Assembly: GCA_035533815.1 (NCBI GenBank)
Contig: DATLTB010000094.1
Location: 1 to 54,230 of the forward strand
Reading direction: 5' to 3'
From: JANWKA01 sp035533815
Lineage (GTDB): Bacteria > Bacteroidota > Bacteroidia > Chitinophagales > Chitinophagaceae
DNA length: 54,230 bases
The notes beneath the pieces were generated by a model. The model ran no database searches. It saw nothing but the letters and a program-made list of their open reading frames with translations, and was not told the origin of the DNA. A program made the translations under genes and the position numbers. This document shows positions 1-8,581 of this stretch, piece by piece (within the stretch, counting starts at the first letter, position 1; every line of letters begins with the position of its first letter).

Positions 1-1063
1 CCCCGCTTTCGTGGAATTCATAGTGAATACCATAACGGTCAAAAATGGCCCGGGTAGCTTGGTTGCTGGTTACAAAAAAAGGGTCCTCGGAACCCAGGGC
101 TATCCAAAACAGGTGGGTATCTTTGTTGATCTTTGGATTGCGAAGGACTTCAGGATATTTATTCACCAGCACTTTCTGATATGGCGGGAAATAGCCTGAA
201 CTGAATACCCCAAACCAGGCAAAAGTTCCCGGATAAAACAAGGCGATATTCAGGGTCTGTGCGCCTCCCATGGACAATCCCGCCAGGGCCCGGTAGGTAT
301 AACCCGGTTTGACCCGGAAATGGGAATTCACATAGGGAATGATGCTATATAGCAGGTCAGCGAGGAACGGATCGCTGTCCGGTCCTGCACTCATGGCCAA
401 AAAACCCATACCTGGTTCCATACCTGTGGGCATCACTATGATCATGGGAACTGCTTTTCCTGAATCAATGAGGTTATCCAGGATCGTATTGGCCCTGTCC
501 ACACTGGTCCAGTCTGCATCATTGTCCCCGTAACCATGCAGCAGGTAAAGCACCGGATATTTTTTATCCGATGTTTCATAACCGGGGGGAAGATAAATAT
601 GCATGCGTCGGATCATGTCAAAAGATTTGGAAGGATACCAAACCTCAGATACCGTACCCTGCGGCCCTGGTTTCCTAGTCAGGAAATCTTCCTCGGGACC
701 GGGCAGATTTGCCAGATTGGAAAGGCTGAACATCCCATCTTTGATCCGGGTATTCTTCGGATCCAGGGTATGGACCCCATCCACATATAGATCATAGGTG
801 TACAGGTCGGGAGTCAGGGGATCGGTAGTGTAGGTCCAGATTCCATTGGCCTGCCGGGCCTACGGAACCTTGCCATAACCATGTAACCCGATCCAGTCTC
901 CTCTCAGGGCCACTGAATCAGCAGCTGGGGCATAAATGCTGAACCGGAGCCGGTCGCCGGAAAGGACCTGCGGGGAGACCACGCTGTCCCCTGGATTGGG
1001 AGCATTTTGACCTGCGGCAGCAAAGCCCAGGGCCAGGGTCAAAATAAAGAGCGCATATTTCAT
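1..1063 (-). pseudogene. Secreted esterase of the PF00756 type, interrupted by one in-frame stop (3' end outside window)
   Basis: Reading starts at ATG 1063 with a signal peptide (MKYALFILTLALGFAAAGQ), followed by an N-terminal Ig/CBM48-like domain (SIYAPAADSVALRGDW). A TAG at 860-862 interrupts the frame. The same frame then stays open to the window edge and reads as a clear esterase: YLLHGYGDNDADW (oxyanion region), ALAGLSMGGAQTLN (nucleophile Ser at about 272-274), ALGSEDPFF (acid residue) and HYEFHESG leading to the expected catalytic His. This is the family of feruloyl/acetyl-xylan esterases and enterochelin-esterase-like enzymes. The only visible lesion is the amber codon after GYGKVP, so it may be a very recent pseudogene, a single-base sequencing error, or a gene with readthrough. 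Other genes here end in TAG, so the codon is not reassigned. It lies 8 bp behind yebC and is probably co-transcribed with it. Substrate unknown. Confidence 0.8.
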
Positions 1064-1071
1064 GGCAAGTA

Positions 1072-1782
1072 TTATTTCAGGTTGTGGAAAACATGCTGCA
1101 CATCATCATCCTGTTCCAGTTTGTCCACCAATTCCAGCACTCCTTTGGCCTGCCCCTCTTCGAGGGCTACCTGGGTAAGGGGTATGCGGAGCAATTCGGC
1201 ACTGACCGGTATGATATGACGGTCATCCAAGGCTTTTGACATGTTGCCGAAGTCATTGAATGCAGTCTGTATCACTAAATGCCCCTCTTCATCCTCTCCG
1301 GTTTCCTGCAGTCCGGAATCGATCAGTTCCAGCTCAAGGGTTTCGGGATCCAGGTTTTCCCGGCTGATCCGGAATATGCCTACCCGGTTGAACAGAAAGC
1401 TGACCGAACCGCTGGTGCCCAGATTGCCTCCATTGCGGTTGAACACCATGCGCATATTGGCTACCGTCCGGGTGGTATTGTCCGTGGCGGTCTCCACCAG
1501 CAGGGCTACGCCGAACGGTGCATAGCCTTCATAGACCACTTCCTCAAACCCTGCACTGCTTTTATCTGAGGCCCGTTTAATGGCCGCTTCAATCCTTTCC
1601 TTGGGCATATTCACCCCCTTGGCATTCTGGATGCAGCGCCTGAGTGCGGGGTTATAATCCGGGTTGGGGCCACCGGATTTAACCGCAATGGCTATTTCCT
1701 TGCCGATTCGGGTAAATTGTTTGGCCATCCGGTCCCAGCGGGCAAACATGGTCGCCTTACGTACTTCAAAAATCCTACCCAT
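1072..1782 (-). CDS. yebC: YebC/PmpR family protein
   Basis: Complete 236-residue protein opening with MGRIFEVRKATMFARWDRMA, the Bacteroidota form of the YebC N-terminus, followed by the family's conserved NAKGVNMPKERIEAAIKRA block. Length is normal for the family (about 235-250). YebC-type proteins are cytoplasmic; they were first described as DNA-binding regulators, and some members have more recently been linked to relief of ribosome stalling at proline stretches, so the exact role of this copy is open. A TATTTTTG box lies 27 bp upstream of the start. The broken esterase gene follows after 8 bp. Confidence 0.93.
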   Translation of the reverse strand: MGRIFEVRKATMFARWDRMAKQFTRIGKEIAIAVKSGGPNPDYNPALRRCIQNAKGVNMPKERIEAAIKRASDKSSAGFEEVVYEGYAPFGVALLVETATDNTTRTVANMRMVFNRNGGNLGTSGSVSFLFNRVGIFRISRENLDPETLELELIDSGLQETGEDEEGHLVIQTAFNDFGNMSKALDDRHIIPVSAELLRIPLTQVALEEGQAKGVLELVDKLEQDDDVQHVFHNLK

Positions 1783-1808
1783 GATGTCTATGCATTACAA
1801 AATCTCCC

Positions 1809-1816
1809 CAAAAATA
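1809..1816 (-). promoter_or_regulatory. Predicted -7 box upstream of yebC
   Basis: TATTTTTG on the minus strand fits the Bacteroidota -7 consensus TAnnTTTG and would place the transcript start about 20 nt before the yebC ATG. No good TTTG -33 element is visible at the usual distance. Confidence 0.5.
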
Positions 1817-1831
1817 GATTTTTCCCTGATC

Positions 1832-3310
1832 CTACTGACCGGATCCTGTAGGAGGCGGAGTTGCAAGATTCCGCATCTTGCTGTGCTTATAGCTATAGGT
1901 GAAATAAATGATAAATCCGATGAGCATCCAACCGATGAGCCGGGCCCAGTTCTGCCAACCCAGCCCAAAGACCATGAAACCGCAGACCAGGGCACCCATG
2001 ATTGGTAAACCCGGGCTCAGGGGAGTGCGGAATGGCCTGGGCGTGAGGGGATCCCTTTTCCGCATAATCACCACTCCGAGGCAGACCAGGATGAAGGCAA
2101 ACAAGGTACCAATGCTGGTCATGTCACCGACTACTTGCTCAGGAATAAAGGCAGCAAACAGGCTGACAAAGCAGAAAAAAAGGATATTGGATTTATAGGG
2201 TGTGCGAAATTTGGGATGGATGTCCGAGAAAACCTTGGGGACCAGGCCGTCCCTGCTCATGGTGTAAAACACGCGCGATTGTCCCAGCAGCATCACCAGG
2301 ATGACCGAGGAAAAACCGAACAGGATGGCCATGGTGACAAAAATGGACAACCATTCGTGACCCGGCATATGGTGGTCAATGGCATAGGTAACCGAAGCTT
2401 CCTTACCGGAGATCCTGAACTCATGGTAATTGGCCACCCCGGTCAGCACATAGGCAAAAAGAATATAGAGCACCGTGCAAATAGCCAGGGAAACCAGGAT
2501 GCCGAAGGGCATGTCTTTTTTAGGATTGCGGGTCTCCTGGGCGGCTGTGGAAATCGCATCAAAGCCGATGAAGGCAAAGAATACTATACCGGCACCTGCC
2601 ACGATCCCGCCAAATCCAAAATCGCCGAATGAATCCCCCGTTTTGGCGGGTACAAACGGATGATGGTTGGCCGGGTTCATGAATTTCCAGCCTACGGCAA
2701 TGAAAAGTACAACTATCGCCAGTTTAAGGATGACGATAACTGCATTCACCGTAGAGGATTCCCGGACTCCCTTGATCAGCACCATCGTAAGGATCAGGAT
2801 AATGAAGACCGCAGGTATATTGATTATTCCCCGGGTGCCGTAAATTGAAGTCTGGAATGGAGAATGACACCACTGGAAGGGAATGGCAATGCCGAATACC
2901 GAGGACAGCAGCTTATTCAGGTATTCTGTCCAGGATATGGCCACAGTAGCGGCACCCAGGGCATATTCCAGCACCAGGTCCCAGCCGATGATCCAGGCCA
3001 GGAACTCTCCCATGGTCGTATAAGTATAGGTGTAGGCACTCCCGGAAATCGGGATCATGGAAGCAAATTCGGAATAGCACAGACCGGCCAGCGCACAGCC
3101 GGTTGCTGCCAGGACAAAGGACAGGATCACTGCAGGACCGGCATGGTTGGCAGCAGCATCTGCCGTACGTACAAAAAGACCAGCTCCGATGATTGCCCCG
3201 ATACCCAGGGAAACAAGACCCCATTTGCCCAGGGTACGTTTCAGTCCGTTCTCATTATCGGCTTCTGCCATCAGCACATTCAGCGGCTTTCTAATAAACA
3301 GGTTGTTCAT
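1832..3310 (-). CDS. APC superfamily amino-acid permease (cationic amino-acid transporter type)
   Basis: Polytopic inner-membrane protein of about 492 residues with roughly 12-14 hydrophobic segments. The first segment carries the APC signature GIGAIIGAGLFVRTA. The following blocks (CYSEFASMIPISGSAYTYTY, MGEFLAWIIGWDLVLEYALG) are typical of YfnA/CAT-like permeases that import amino acids with protons. The frame is open upstream to 3571, but the start is placed at ATG 3310 (MNNLFIRKPLNVLMAE). That matches the usual N-terminus of relatives, and a TATATTTG box at 3355-3362 would put the transcript start below the alternative ATG at 3352. It is divergent from the DedA gene. The specific substrate cannot be read from the sequence. 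Confidence 0.88.
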   Translation of the reverse strand: MNNLFIRKPLNVLMAEADNENGLKRTLGKWGLVSLGIGAIIGAGLFVRTADAAANHAGPAVILSFVLAATGCALAGLCYSEFASMIPISGSAYTYTYTTMGEFLAWIIGWDLVLEYALGAATVAISWTEYLNKLLSSVFGIAIPFQWCHSPFQTSIYGTRGIINIPAVFIILILTMVLIKGVRESSTVNAVIVILKLAIVVLFIAVGWKFMNPANHHPFVPAKTGDSFGDFGFGGIVAGAGIVFFAFIGFDAISTAAQETRNPKKDMPFGILVSLAICTVLYILFAYVLTGVANYHEFRISGKEASVTYAIDHHMPGHEWLSIFVTMAILFGFSSVILVMLLGQSRVFYTMSRDGLVPKVFSDIHPKFRTPYKSNILFFCFVSLFAAFIPEQVVGDMTSIGTLFAFILVCLGVVIMRKRDPLTPRPFRTPLSPGLPIMGALVCGFMVFGLGWQNWARLIGWMLIGFIIYFTYSYKHSKMRNLATPPPTGSGQ

Positions 3311-3354
3311 CCATTGGGTTTTAGGGGTACCGGAAAATACAGGTTGGTTCATTT

Positions 3355-3362
3355 CAAATATA
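3355..3362 (-). promoter_or_regulatory. Predicted -7 box for the APC permease
   Basis: TATATTTG on the minus strand matches TAnnTTTG, with a weak TCTG at the -33 position. It lies between two possible start codons and favours the downstream one (3310). Confidence 0.45.
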
Positions 3363-3479
3363 CTGTCTGATTGGGGAAACCAGACATAATTTTTTATGTC
3401 CGGAACATAAATTAATGGGAATAAAGAGAAAAAAAAGAAGGGTACCGGGCATCGGCCATGGGCTGAAAGCCCGGGGGGA

Positions 3480-3504
3480 ACTCCGGATAAACGGAGTATA
3501 TTTG
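3480..3504 (+). promoter_or_regulatory. Hairpin abutting a -7 box upstream of the DedA gene
   Basis: A perfect 6-bp inverted repeat (ACTCCG at 3480-3485, CGGAGT at 3492-3497) ends on the first base of TATATTTG (3497-3504), a good -7 match about 60 bp before the DedA ATG. A second small hairpin (GGGCT/AGCCC) sits at 3460-3472. The overlap with the promoter suggests an operator, but this is inference. Confidence 0.4.
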
Positions 3505-3565
3505 TCGTCCTGGCCTGGAAAAGGATTCTGTTTCTGTATTTCCCGGCAATACCCAAACCGCATCC

Positions 3566-4234
3566 ATGCACTGGTCATTTCTGTTCATTGAATCCCTGAA
3601 ACACCTGCTGAGCCCCAGGTGGGTGGTTCATCATGGTGGGCTTTTCCTGCTGATGCTGATCATATTTGCCGAGACCGGATTGTTCGCCGGATTTTTTCTG
3701 CCCGGGGATTCCCTGCTTTTCGTTGCAGGCATGCTGGCCACCCGGAAGGATAGTCCCTTCAGCATCAGTTTCATCCTGGTCATCCTCCTGGTATCCCTGG
3801 CTGGTATCCTGGGCAACTTTGCCGGATACTGGTTCGGCCAGAAATCAGGCCACCTGCTTTTTCAGCGGGGAGACAGGACCCTATTCAAGAAAAAACACCT
3901 AATTGCGGCCCATGAATTCTATGAGAAGCATGGAGGAAGCGCCGTCATCTTTGCCCGGTTCATTCCATTTATCCGGACCTTTGTCCCGATTGTGGCCGGA
4001 ATCGCGGAAATGGATTACCGGAAATTCGGGATCTATAATGTCCTGGGCAGTACCGCCTGGGTGTGTTCGCTGATGGTTGCCGGGTATTTCCTGGGAAGGG
4101 CTTTTCCCTGGCTGGGTGGACATCTGGAAGGGATTGTGCTTGTTATTGCCTTACTTTCTGTAGCCCCGATCCTGCTTAAATTCATGGTAAGAAAAAGAAA
4201 GCCCGCCACCCCGGAGCGAATTTCATCTCCCTAA
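3566..4234 (+). CDS. DedA family (SNARE-associated/VTT domain) membrane protein
   Basis: 222-residue inner-membrane protein with the DedA signatures: an acidic residue and glycine-rich re-entrant region (AETGLFAGFFLPGDSLLF), then NFAGYWFGQKSGHLLF and the FARFIPFIRTFVPIVAGIAEMDY block carrying the conserved arginines. DedA proteins act as lipid scramblases or flippases; some recycle undecaprenyl-phosphate or affect membrane potential. The length is normal. The MFS gene follows after 17 bp and the GT9 gene after that, so the three probably form one transcript. A link to envelope lipid carriers is plausible given the GT9 gene. Confidence 0.92.
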   Translation: MHWSFLFIESLKHLLSPRWVVHHGGLFLLMLIIFAETGLFAGFFLPGDSLLFVAGMLATRKDSPFSISFILVILLVSLAGILGNFAGYWFGQKSGHLLFQRGDRTLFKKKHLIAAHEFYEKHGGSAVIFARFIPFIRTFVPIVAGIAEMDYRKFGIYNVLGSTAWVCSLMVAGYFLGRAFPWLGGHLEGIVLVIALLSVAPILLKFMVRKRKPATPERISSP

Positions 4235-4251
4235 ATCCAACCATTCCCGAT

Positions 4252-5484
4252 ATGGAGCAGTCCATGGAGCTGAATAAGCGTTCCATTCTCGGAGCCGCCA
4301 TACTGGTAGCTTCCATGGGTTATTTTGTGGATATCTATGACCTGCTGCTGTTTGCGGTGATTCGCATACCCAGCCTGAAAAGCCTGGGACTATCCATGCA
4401 CGAGGTGAACTCCACCGGCCTGTTATTGCTGAATGTGCAGATGGTGGGCATGCTGATCGGAGGGATATTCTGGGGTATCCTGGGTGACAAACGGGGCAGA
4501 CTCAGCGTACTATTCGGTTCGATCATCATCTATTCCCTGGCCAATATAGCGAACGGACTTGTTCATGGGACGACCGGGTACCTGATCTGGCGTTTTGCGG
4601 CTGGATTTGGTCTTGCCGGCGAGCTCGGGGCGGGCATCACGCTGGTGGCGGAGATATTACCCCGGGACAAGCGGGGATATGGGACTCTGATCATTGCCTC
4701 AGTAGGTGTTTTTGGTGCGGTGATGGCTGGGTTTGTGGCTAATTTATTCGGATGGAGGACCTGCTATTTCATTGGCGGGGGACTGGGACTGGTATTGCTG
4801 TTGCTCCGGATCGGGGTGGCTGAATCCGGCATGTTCGCCAGCCTGAAAAGAGGGGCTGTCAGCAGGGGAAATTTTTTCATGCTGTTCAATGACCGGCGAC
4901 GGTTTGCCCGGTATCTCAAGTGCCTGCTGCTGGGGATGCCGGCCTGGTACCTTACGGGGATCCTGGTATCTTTTTCCAATGTTTTTGCCCAAAAGATGCA
5001 TGTGCAGGGAACGATTAGTCCTGCAAAAGCCATCATGTATTGTTATGCAGGATTGACCGCCGGAGATTTGATCAGTGGCCTGATCAGCCAATGGTGGAAG
5101 AGCCGGAAAAAAGTGATGATCCTTTTCCTGTTGATATCTTCCCTGGGCGTACTAACTTATTTCCGGATGTACGGAGCAAATCAGGTCTTGTTCTACGGGA
5201 TCTGTCTGGCCCTGGGATTCGGAGCCGGGTTCTGGACTATCTTTGTCACCATTGCAGCCGAAAGCTTCGGAACCAACCTGCGGGCCACGGTAGCCACCAC
5301 GGCGCCTAATTTTGCCCGGGGTATGCTGCCGCTGATTACCCTGTTATTCACTGGGCTGATGCACTGGTTCAGTTACCTGCAGAGTGGCTGGATCACCGGT
5401 ATTGTCTGCATAGGGCTGTCCCTGGCAGCAGCCCTGACGATTGAAGAAACTTTCAGTAAAAACCTGGATTATATCGAACAGTGA
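4252..5484 (+). CDS. Major facilitator superfamily transporter
   Basis: 410 residues with about 12 hydrophobic segments. Motif A (GDKRGR, residues 78-83) sits in the loop between segments 2 and 3, and there is a motif-C-like glycine-rich segment (AAGFGLAGELGAGITL). TM1 carries an acidic run (GYFVDIYDLLLF), as in sugar/organic-acid:proton symporters of the ShiA/ProP/NanT-like branch. Two start codons are possible (4252 and 4264). It lies 17 bp after the DedA gene and 54 bp before the GT9 gene. The substrate cannot be deduced. Confidence 0.88.
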   Translation: MEQSMELNKRSILGAAILVASMGYFVDIYDLLLFAVIRIPSLKSLGLSMHEVNSTGLLLLNVQMVGMLIGGIFWGILGDKRGRLSVLFGSIIIYSLANIANGLVHGTTGYLIWRFAAGFGLAGELGAGITLVAEILPRDKRGYGTLIIASVGVFGAVMAGFVANLFGWRTCYFIGGGLGLVLLLLRIGVAESGMFASLKRGAVSRGNFFMLFNDRRRFARYLKCLLLGMPAWYLTGILVSFSNVFAQKMHVQGTISPAKAIMYCYAGLTAGDLISGLISQWWKSRKKVMILFLLISSLGVLTYFRMYGANQVLFYGICLALGFGAGFWTIFVTIAAESFGTNLRATVATTAPNFARGMLPLITLLFTGLMHWFSYLQSGWITGIVCIGLSLAAALTIEETFSKNLDYIEQ

Positions 5485-5538
5485 AGCCAGCACCTGATTC
5501 CCGAAATACCTGCTTTGAGCTACTATGCAAAACTTGCC

Positions 5539-6552
5539 ATGAAACTACTTCTCATCCGCTTTTCATCCATCGGTGATATCGTGCTGACTACCCCGGTGAT
5601 CCGTTGCCTTAAACTGCAGCGCCCGGGGGATGAAATTCATTATTTCACCAAACCGGAATTCGGAGATATGCTTGCTGCCAATCCTTATATTGAAAAAGTG
5701 CACCTGCTGGATCCGGAACCAGGCAAACAGTACCGCAAACTGGCTGGAGAGGGATTTGATGAACTGATCGATCTGCACCACAATGCACGCACCCTGCGCA
5801 TTAAGAATGCCATGGGCATCCCTTCTTTTTCCTTTCCCAAACTCAACGGGCAAAAATGGCTGATGGTGAAATTCAAATGGAACTTCCTTCCTGACCAGTC
5901 GGTGGTAGACCGGTATATGGATACGGTGAACCACCTGGGGGTTATCAATGACCATCAGGGCCTGGATTATTTCATTCCGCCGGCTGACCGGGTCTCCGAG
6001 GGGACATTACCTGTATCCCATGCAAGTGGATTCATCGCCCTGGCGATTGGTGCAGCGCATTTCACCAAGAGGCTGCCTGTGGAAAAGCTAAAGGAACTCT
6101 GTGACAGAATCCATTACCCCATCCTGTTACTGGGTGGTAAGGAAGACATTCCCGCAGCTGAAGTATTGACCTCATCGGATTCGCAGAAAATATTCAACGG
6201 TTGTGGTAAGTTCAGCATCAATGCTTCGGCCGATCTGGTCCGTCAGGCAAAGCTGGTTATCAGCCATGATACCGGTCTGATGCATATTGCCACCGCATTT
6301 AAAAAACCCCTGATCTCGATCTGGGGGAATACCATCCCCGAGTTTGGCATGTTTCCCTATTATGGTTATAATAACCTGCAATTTCCGGATGATCGAATGG
6401 ATATCATACAGCACAAGGGGCTTTATTGCAGGCCCTGCACTAAAATTGGATATTCCAGGTGCCCAAAAGGGCATTTCAGGTGCATGCAGGACCTGGATAT
6501 GCAAGAGATTGCCACTAGGGTGGAACAAAAAATGAGAAAAGCAATAAATTGA
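5539..6552 (+). CDS. Glycosyltransferase family 9 (heptosyltransferase-like)
   Basis: 337-residue cytoplasmic/peripheral protein. It starts MKLLLIRFSSIGDIVLTTPV, the classic N-terminus of lipopolysaccharide heptosyltransferases (WaaC/WaaF type), and contains the second-domain donor-site motif SHDTGLMHIATAFKKPLISIWG. Start ATG 5539 is preferred to an upstream in-frame TTG at 5515 because it begins exactly at the family N-terminus. The C-terminus has a cysteine-rich stretch (CRPCTKIGYSRCPKGHFRC) common in Bacteroidota members. It probably adds heptose or a related sugar to an LPS core. An hldD-like heptose epimerase at 21951-22937 would supply a matching ADP-heptose donor. Confidence 0.88.
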   Translation: MKLLLIRFSSIGDIVLTTPVIRCLKLQRPGDEIHYFTKPEFGDMLAANPYIEKVHLLDPEPGKQYRKLAGEGFDELIDLHHNARTLRIKNAMGIPSFSFPKLNGQKWLMVKFKWNFLPDQSVVDRYMDTVNHLGVINDHQGLDYFIPPADRVSEGTLPVSHASGFIALAIGAAHFTKRLPVEKLKELCDRIHYPILLLGGKEDIPAAEVLTSSDSQKIFNGCGKFSINASADLVRQAKLVISHDTGLMHIATAFKKPLISIWGNTIPEFGMFPYYGYNNLQFPDDRMDIIQHKGLYCRPCTKIGYSRCPKGHFRCMQDLDMQEIATRVEQKMRKAIN

Positions 6553-6983
6553 AAAACTGAACAGGTAAAATGTGAATATGGGGAAATTGATTAGGACCTG
6601 GGAGTTAAATCATAGTATAGATCACGAAGCGTATTTTACATGTTGATTTTGCCGCTTAGTACCTTTGCCAGGTGAATGCTGCAAAGGAAAGCCGATGTGA
6701 TTTTCTGATTAAAAACTTTAATACACTATATGTTGAAAAAATAAAACGGATAATAATCGGCCAGAGGAGGAGGGCCAGAAAGGAGGCAATCCTTCAATTA
6801 AAGTCCCGATATTATTTTTAAAAGAGAAAATCAATTTACGGGAAACAAACTTGATTGCAGTGATCTGCATCAAGGAGAAAAGGGCTTATCCTTTGCAAAA
6901 TGCAAGACGAACTGAAGCTAGTGTGGCTTTCAAGGGACAGGTAAATGCCCGATTAATGGAGGGGGATAATGATGTTTTCTAAG
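6553..6983 (+). other. Convergent intergenic stretch with a short purine-rich tandem repeat
   Basis: About 430 bp between the ends of two converging genes. No credible coding frame, RNA gene or terminator was found. The only structure noted is an imperfect 14-bp tandem repeat at 6759-6786 (GGCCAGAGGAGGAG then GGCCAGAAAGGAGG). The stretch is more AT-rich than its surroundings. Confidence 0.4.
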
Positions 6984-7925
6984 CTATGCTGCAGGTACCT
7001 GCATATTATCCAGAACGGCCATGACTTCCCGGACATGATCCCCTGATTCGCGCAGGAGTTCCATTTCCTGTGCATTGAGTTTAAGTTCGATGATCCTTTC
7101 GATCCCTTCTTTACCCAGGATAACCGGGACTCCAAGGTAGACCTTGTCCACGCCATACTGTCCGGTAAGCCAGGCACAGCAGGGGAAGACGCGTTTTTCA
7201 TCCTTGCAGATGGTTTCGACCATCTGGGCTGCAGCAGCACCCGGGGCATACCAGGCTGAGGTTCCCAGCAGATTGACAATTTCGCCGCCCCCTTTCTTTG
7301 TCCTGTCGATGATGGCATCCAGCTTATCGGAGGGTACCAGTTCGGTAACCGGTATACCTCCGACCGTGGTATACCTGGGTAAGGGAACCATGGTATCTCC
7401 ATGACCTCCCAGCAGCACAGCCTGAATATCCTTGGGAGAACATCCGATCTCTTCCGCCAGGAATGCCTTGTATCTCGCAGTGTCCAGTATTCCGGCCATG
7501 CCGAATACCCTGCTACTTTCCACTTTTGCAGTCAGGTAGGCACAATAGGTCATGACATCCAGGGGATTGGAAATGATCACGATGATAGCCTTGGGAGAAT
7601 ATTTGATCACATTTTCAGTAACCGACCTAACGATAGAAGCATTGGTAGAGATCAGGTCATCGCGGCTCATACCTGGCTTGCGGGGCAGGCCTGAGGTGAT
7701 GACAATGACCTGGCTATCCCTGGTTTTGGAATAGTCATTGGTGACCCCAGTTGTTTTTGTGCTGAAGTAATTGATTGGAGCAGTTTCCCAGATATCCAGC
7801 GCTTTGCCTTCAGCCACCCCTTCCTTGATATCAAGCAGCACCACTTCCTGCAAAAAGTCCCGGTGGGCCAGCACATTGGCACAGGTAGCTCCCACATTGC
7901 CTGCACCTACAACAGTTACTTTCAT
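6984..7925 (-). CDS. mdh: Malate dehydrogenase (LDH-like, NAD-dependent)
   Basis: 313 residues of the lactate/malate dehydrogenase family. The Rossmann motif GAGNVG is at residues 7-12 and Asp32 (VVLLDI) indicates NAD preference. The substrate loop PRKPGMSRDD (Arg82, Arg88), Asn120, Asp148/Arg151 and catalytic His175 (GGHGDTMVPL) follow. Arg82 is the residue that selects malate/oxaloacetate over lactate/pyruvate. It interconverts malate and oxaloacetate in the TCA cycle; citrate synthase is also in this window. Start ATG 7925 (MKVTVVGAG) is chosen over an ATG two codons upstream because it matches the family. A TAATTTTG box lies 38 bp upstream. Confidence 0.95.
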   Translation of the reverse strand: MKVTVVGAGNVGATCANVLAHRDFLQEVVLLDIKEGVAEGKALDIWETAPINYFSTKTTGVTNDYSKTRDSQVIVITSGLPRKPGMSRDDLISTNASIVRSVTENVIKYSPKAIIVIISNPLDVMTYCAYLTAKVESSRVFGMAGILDTARYKAFLAEEIGCSPKDIQAVLLGGHGDTMVPLPRYTTVGGIPVTELVPSDKLDAIIDRTKKGGGEIVNLLGTSAWYAPGAAAAQMVETICKDEKRVFPCCAWLTGQYGVDKVYLGVPVILGKEGIERIIELKLNAQEMELLRESGDHVREVMAVLDNMQVPAA

Positions 7926-7963
7926 GATCATTTAGTTTAAAAAGAGGTGGATTAATTCCCGAT

Positions 7964-7971
7964 CAAAATTA
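7964..7971 (-). promoter_or_regulatory. Predicted -7 box for mdh
   Basis: TAATTTTG on the minus strand matches TAnnTTTG and predicts a leader of about 30 nt. No clear -33 TTTG was seen. Confidence 0.45.
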
Positions 7972-8030
7972 TGGAATTTATCAGGTTCCACCCGGACCCT
8001 TTCAAAAATTAACATAAAAAATCGGGGATA

Positions 8031-8540
8031 CTACCGGGGGTTCAGATAATGGATCAGGGTGTCCATCTGCTGGCTGCCCTCAAAATGGTATACCAGCTTT
8101 TGATCCCGGTTATAGATATACAGGCCAGGAAAATACCGCAGGGAATAAAAACTGGAAGTCAGCCAGCGCTGCGGATCGCTGCCCATGGTAATCTCCGGGA
8201 AATTGGAAATATTATAGTTTTTATAATAAGCCGCCATTTCATCGACCCGGAATGGAGTGACCATGATGATCTGGTCGTTTTTGAAAGCACCAATATGACT
8301 GATCAGCTCACTGGTCTCATGCTTGCAGAATTCACAGTCCACACTGAATAGCATGATCAGGGTAGGCTTATGCTTCAAATTTGCCTTGGTGAACGATTTA
8401 CCGTTGGGAAGGGTGATGGTAAACTGGGGGATGGTGGGGTATTTCAGGAACAGGGGGCGGTCATCACTTCCTGCCTGGGCAACACAAAACAGGGGGAAAA
8501 GCAGGAGAAGGGTCAGAATAACTGTCCGGAATGGGTGCAT
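8031..8540 (-). CDS. Secreted thioredoxin-fold (TlpA/redoxin-like) protein
   Basis: About 169 residues: a signal peptide (MHPFRTVILTLLLLFPLFCVAQA) and a thioredoxin-like domain with the redox motif CEFC in LIMLFSVDCEFCKHETSEL. The C-terminal half (YFPGLYIYNRDQKLVYHFEG) carries the expected Pro before beta-3. It is probably a periplasmic thiol-disulfide oxidoreductase or antioxidant; the partner is unknown. The frame is open up to 8570, but ATG 8540 gives the signal peptide directly and lies just downstream of a good -7 box at 8558-8565. It is divergent from hutI, with 41 bp between the start codons. Confidence 0.82.
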   Translation of the reverse strand: MHPFRTVILTLLLLFPLFCVAQAGSDDRPLFLKYPTIPQFTITLPNGKSFTKANLKHKPTLIMLFSVDCEFCKHETSELISHIGAFKNDQIIMVTPFRVDEMAAYYKNYNISNFPEITMGSDPQRWLTSSFYSLRYFPGLYIYNRDQKLVYHFEGSQQMDTLIHYLNPR

Positions 8541-8557
8541 TTGTATATTTTTAAGGG

Positions 8558-8565
8558 CAAAGATA
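8558..8565 (-). promoter_or_regulatory. Predicted -7 box for the thioredoxin-like gene
   Basis: TATCTTTG on the minus strand matches TAnnTTTG; the start at 8540 would have a leader of about 10-12 nt. Confidence 0.5.
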
Positions 8566-8581
8566 CCCAAATTCTGAAAAT

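Noticed and set aside
6759..6786. Two-copy 14-bp purine-rich repeat as a possible CRISPR or attachment site
   Set aside because: Only two imperfect adjacent copies with no spacers, integrase or tRNA nearby.
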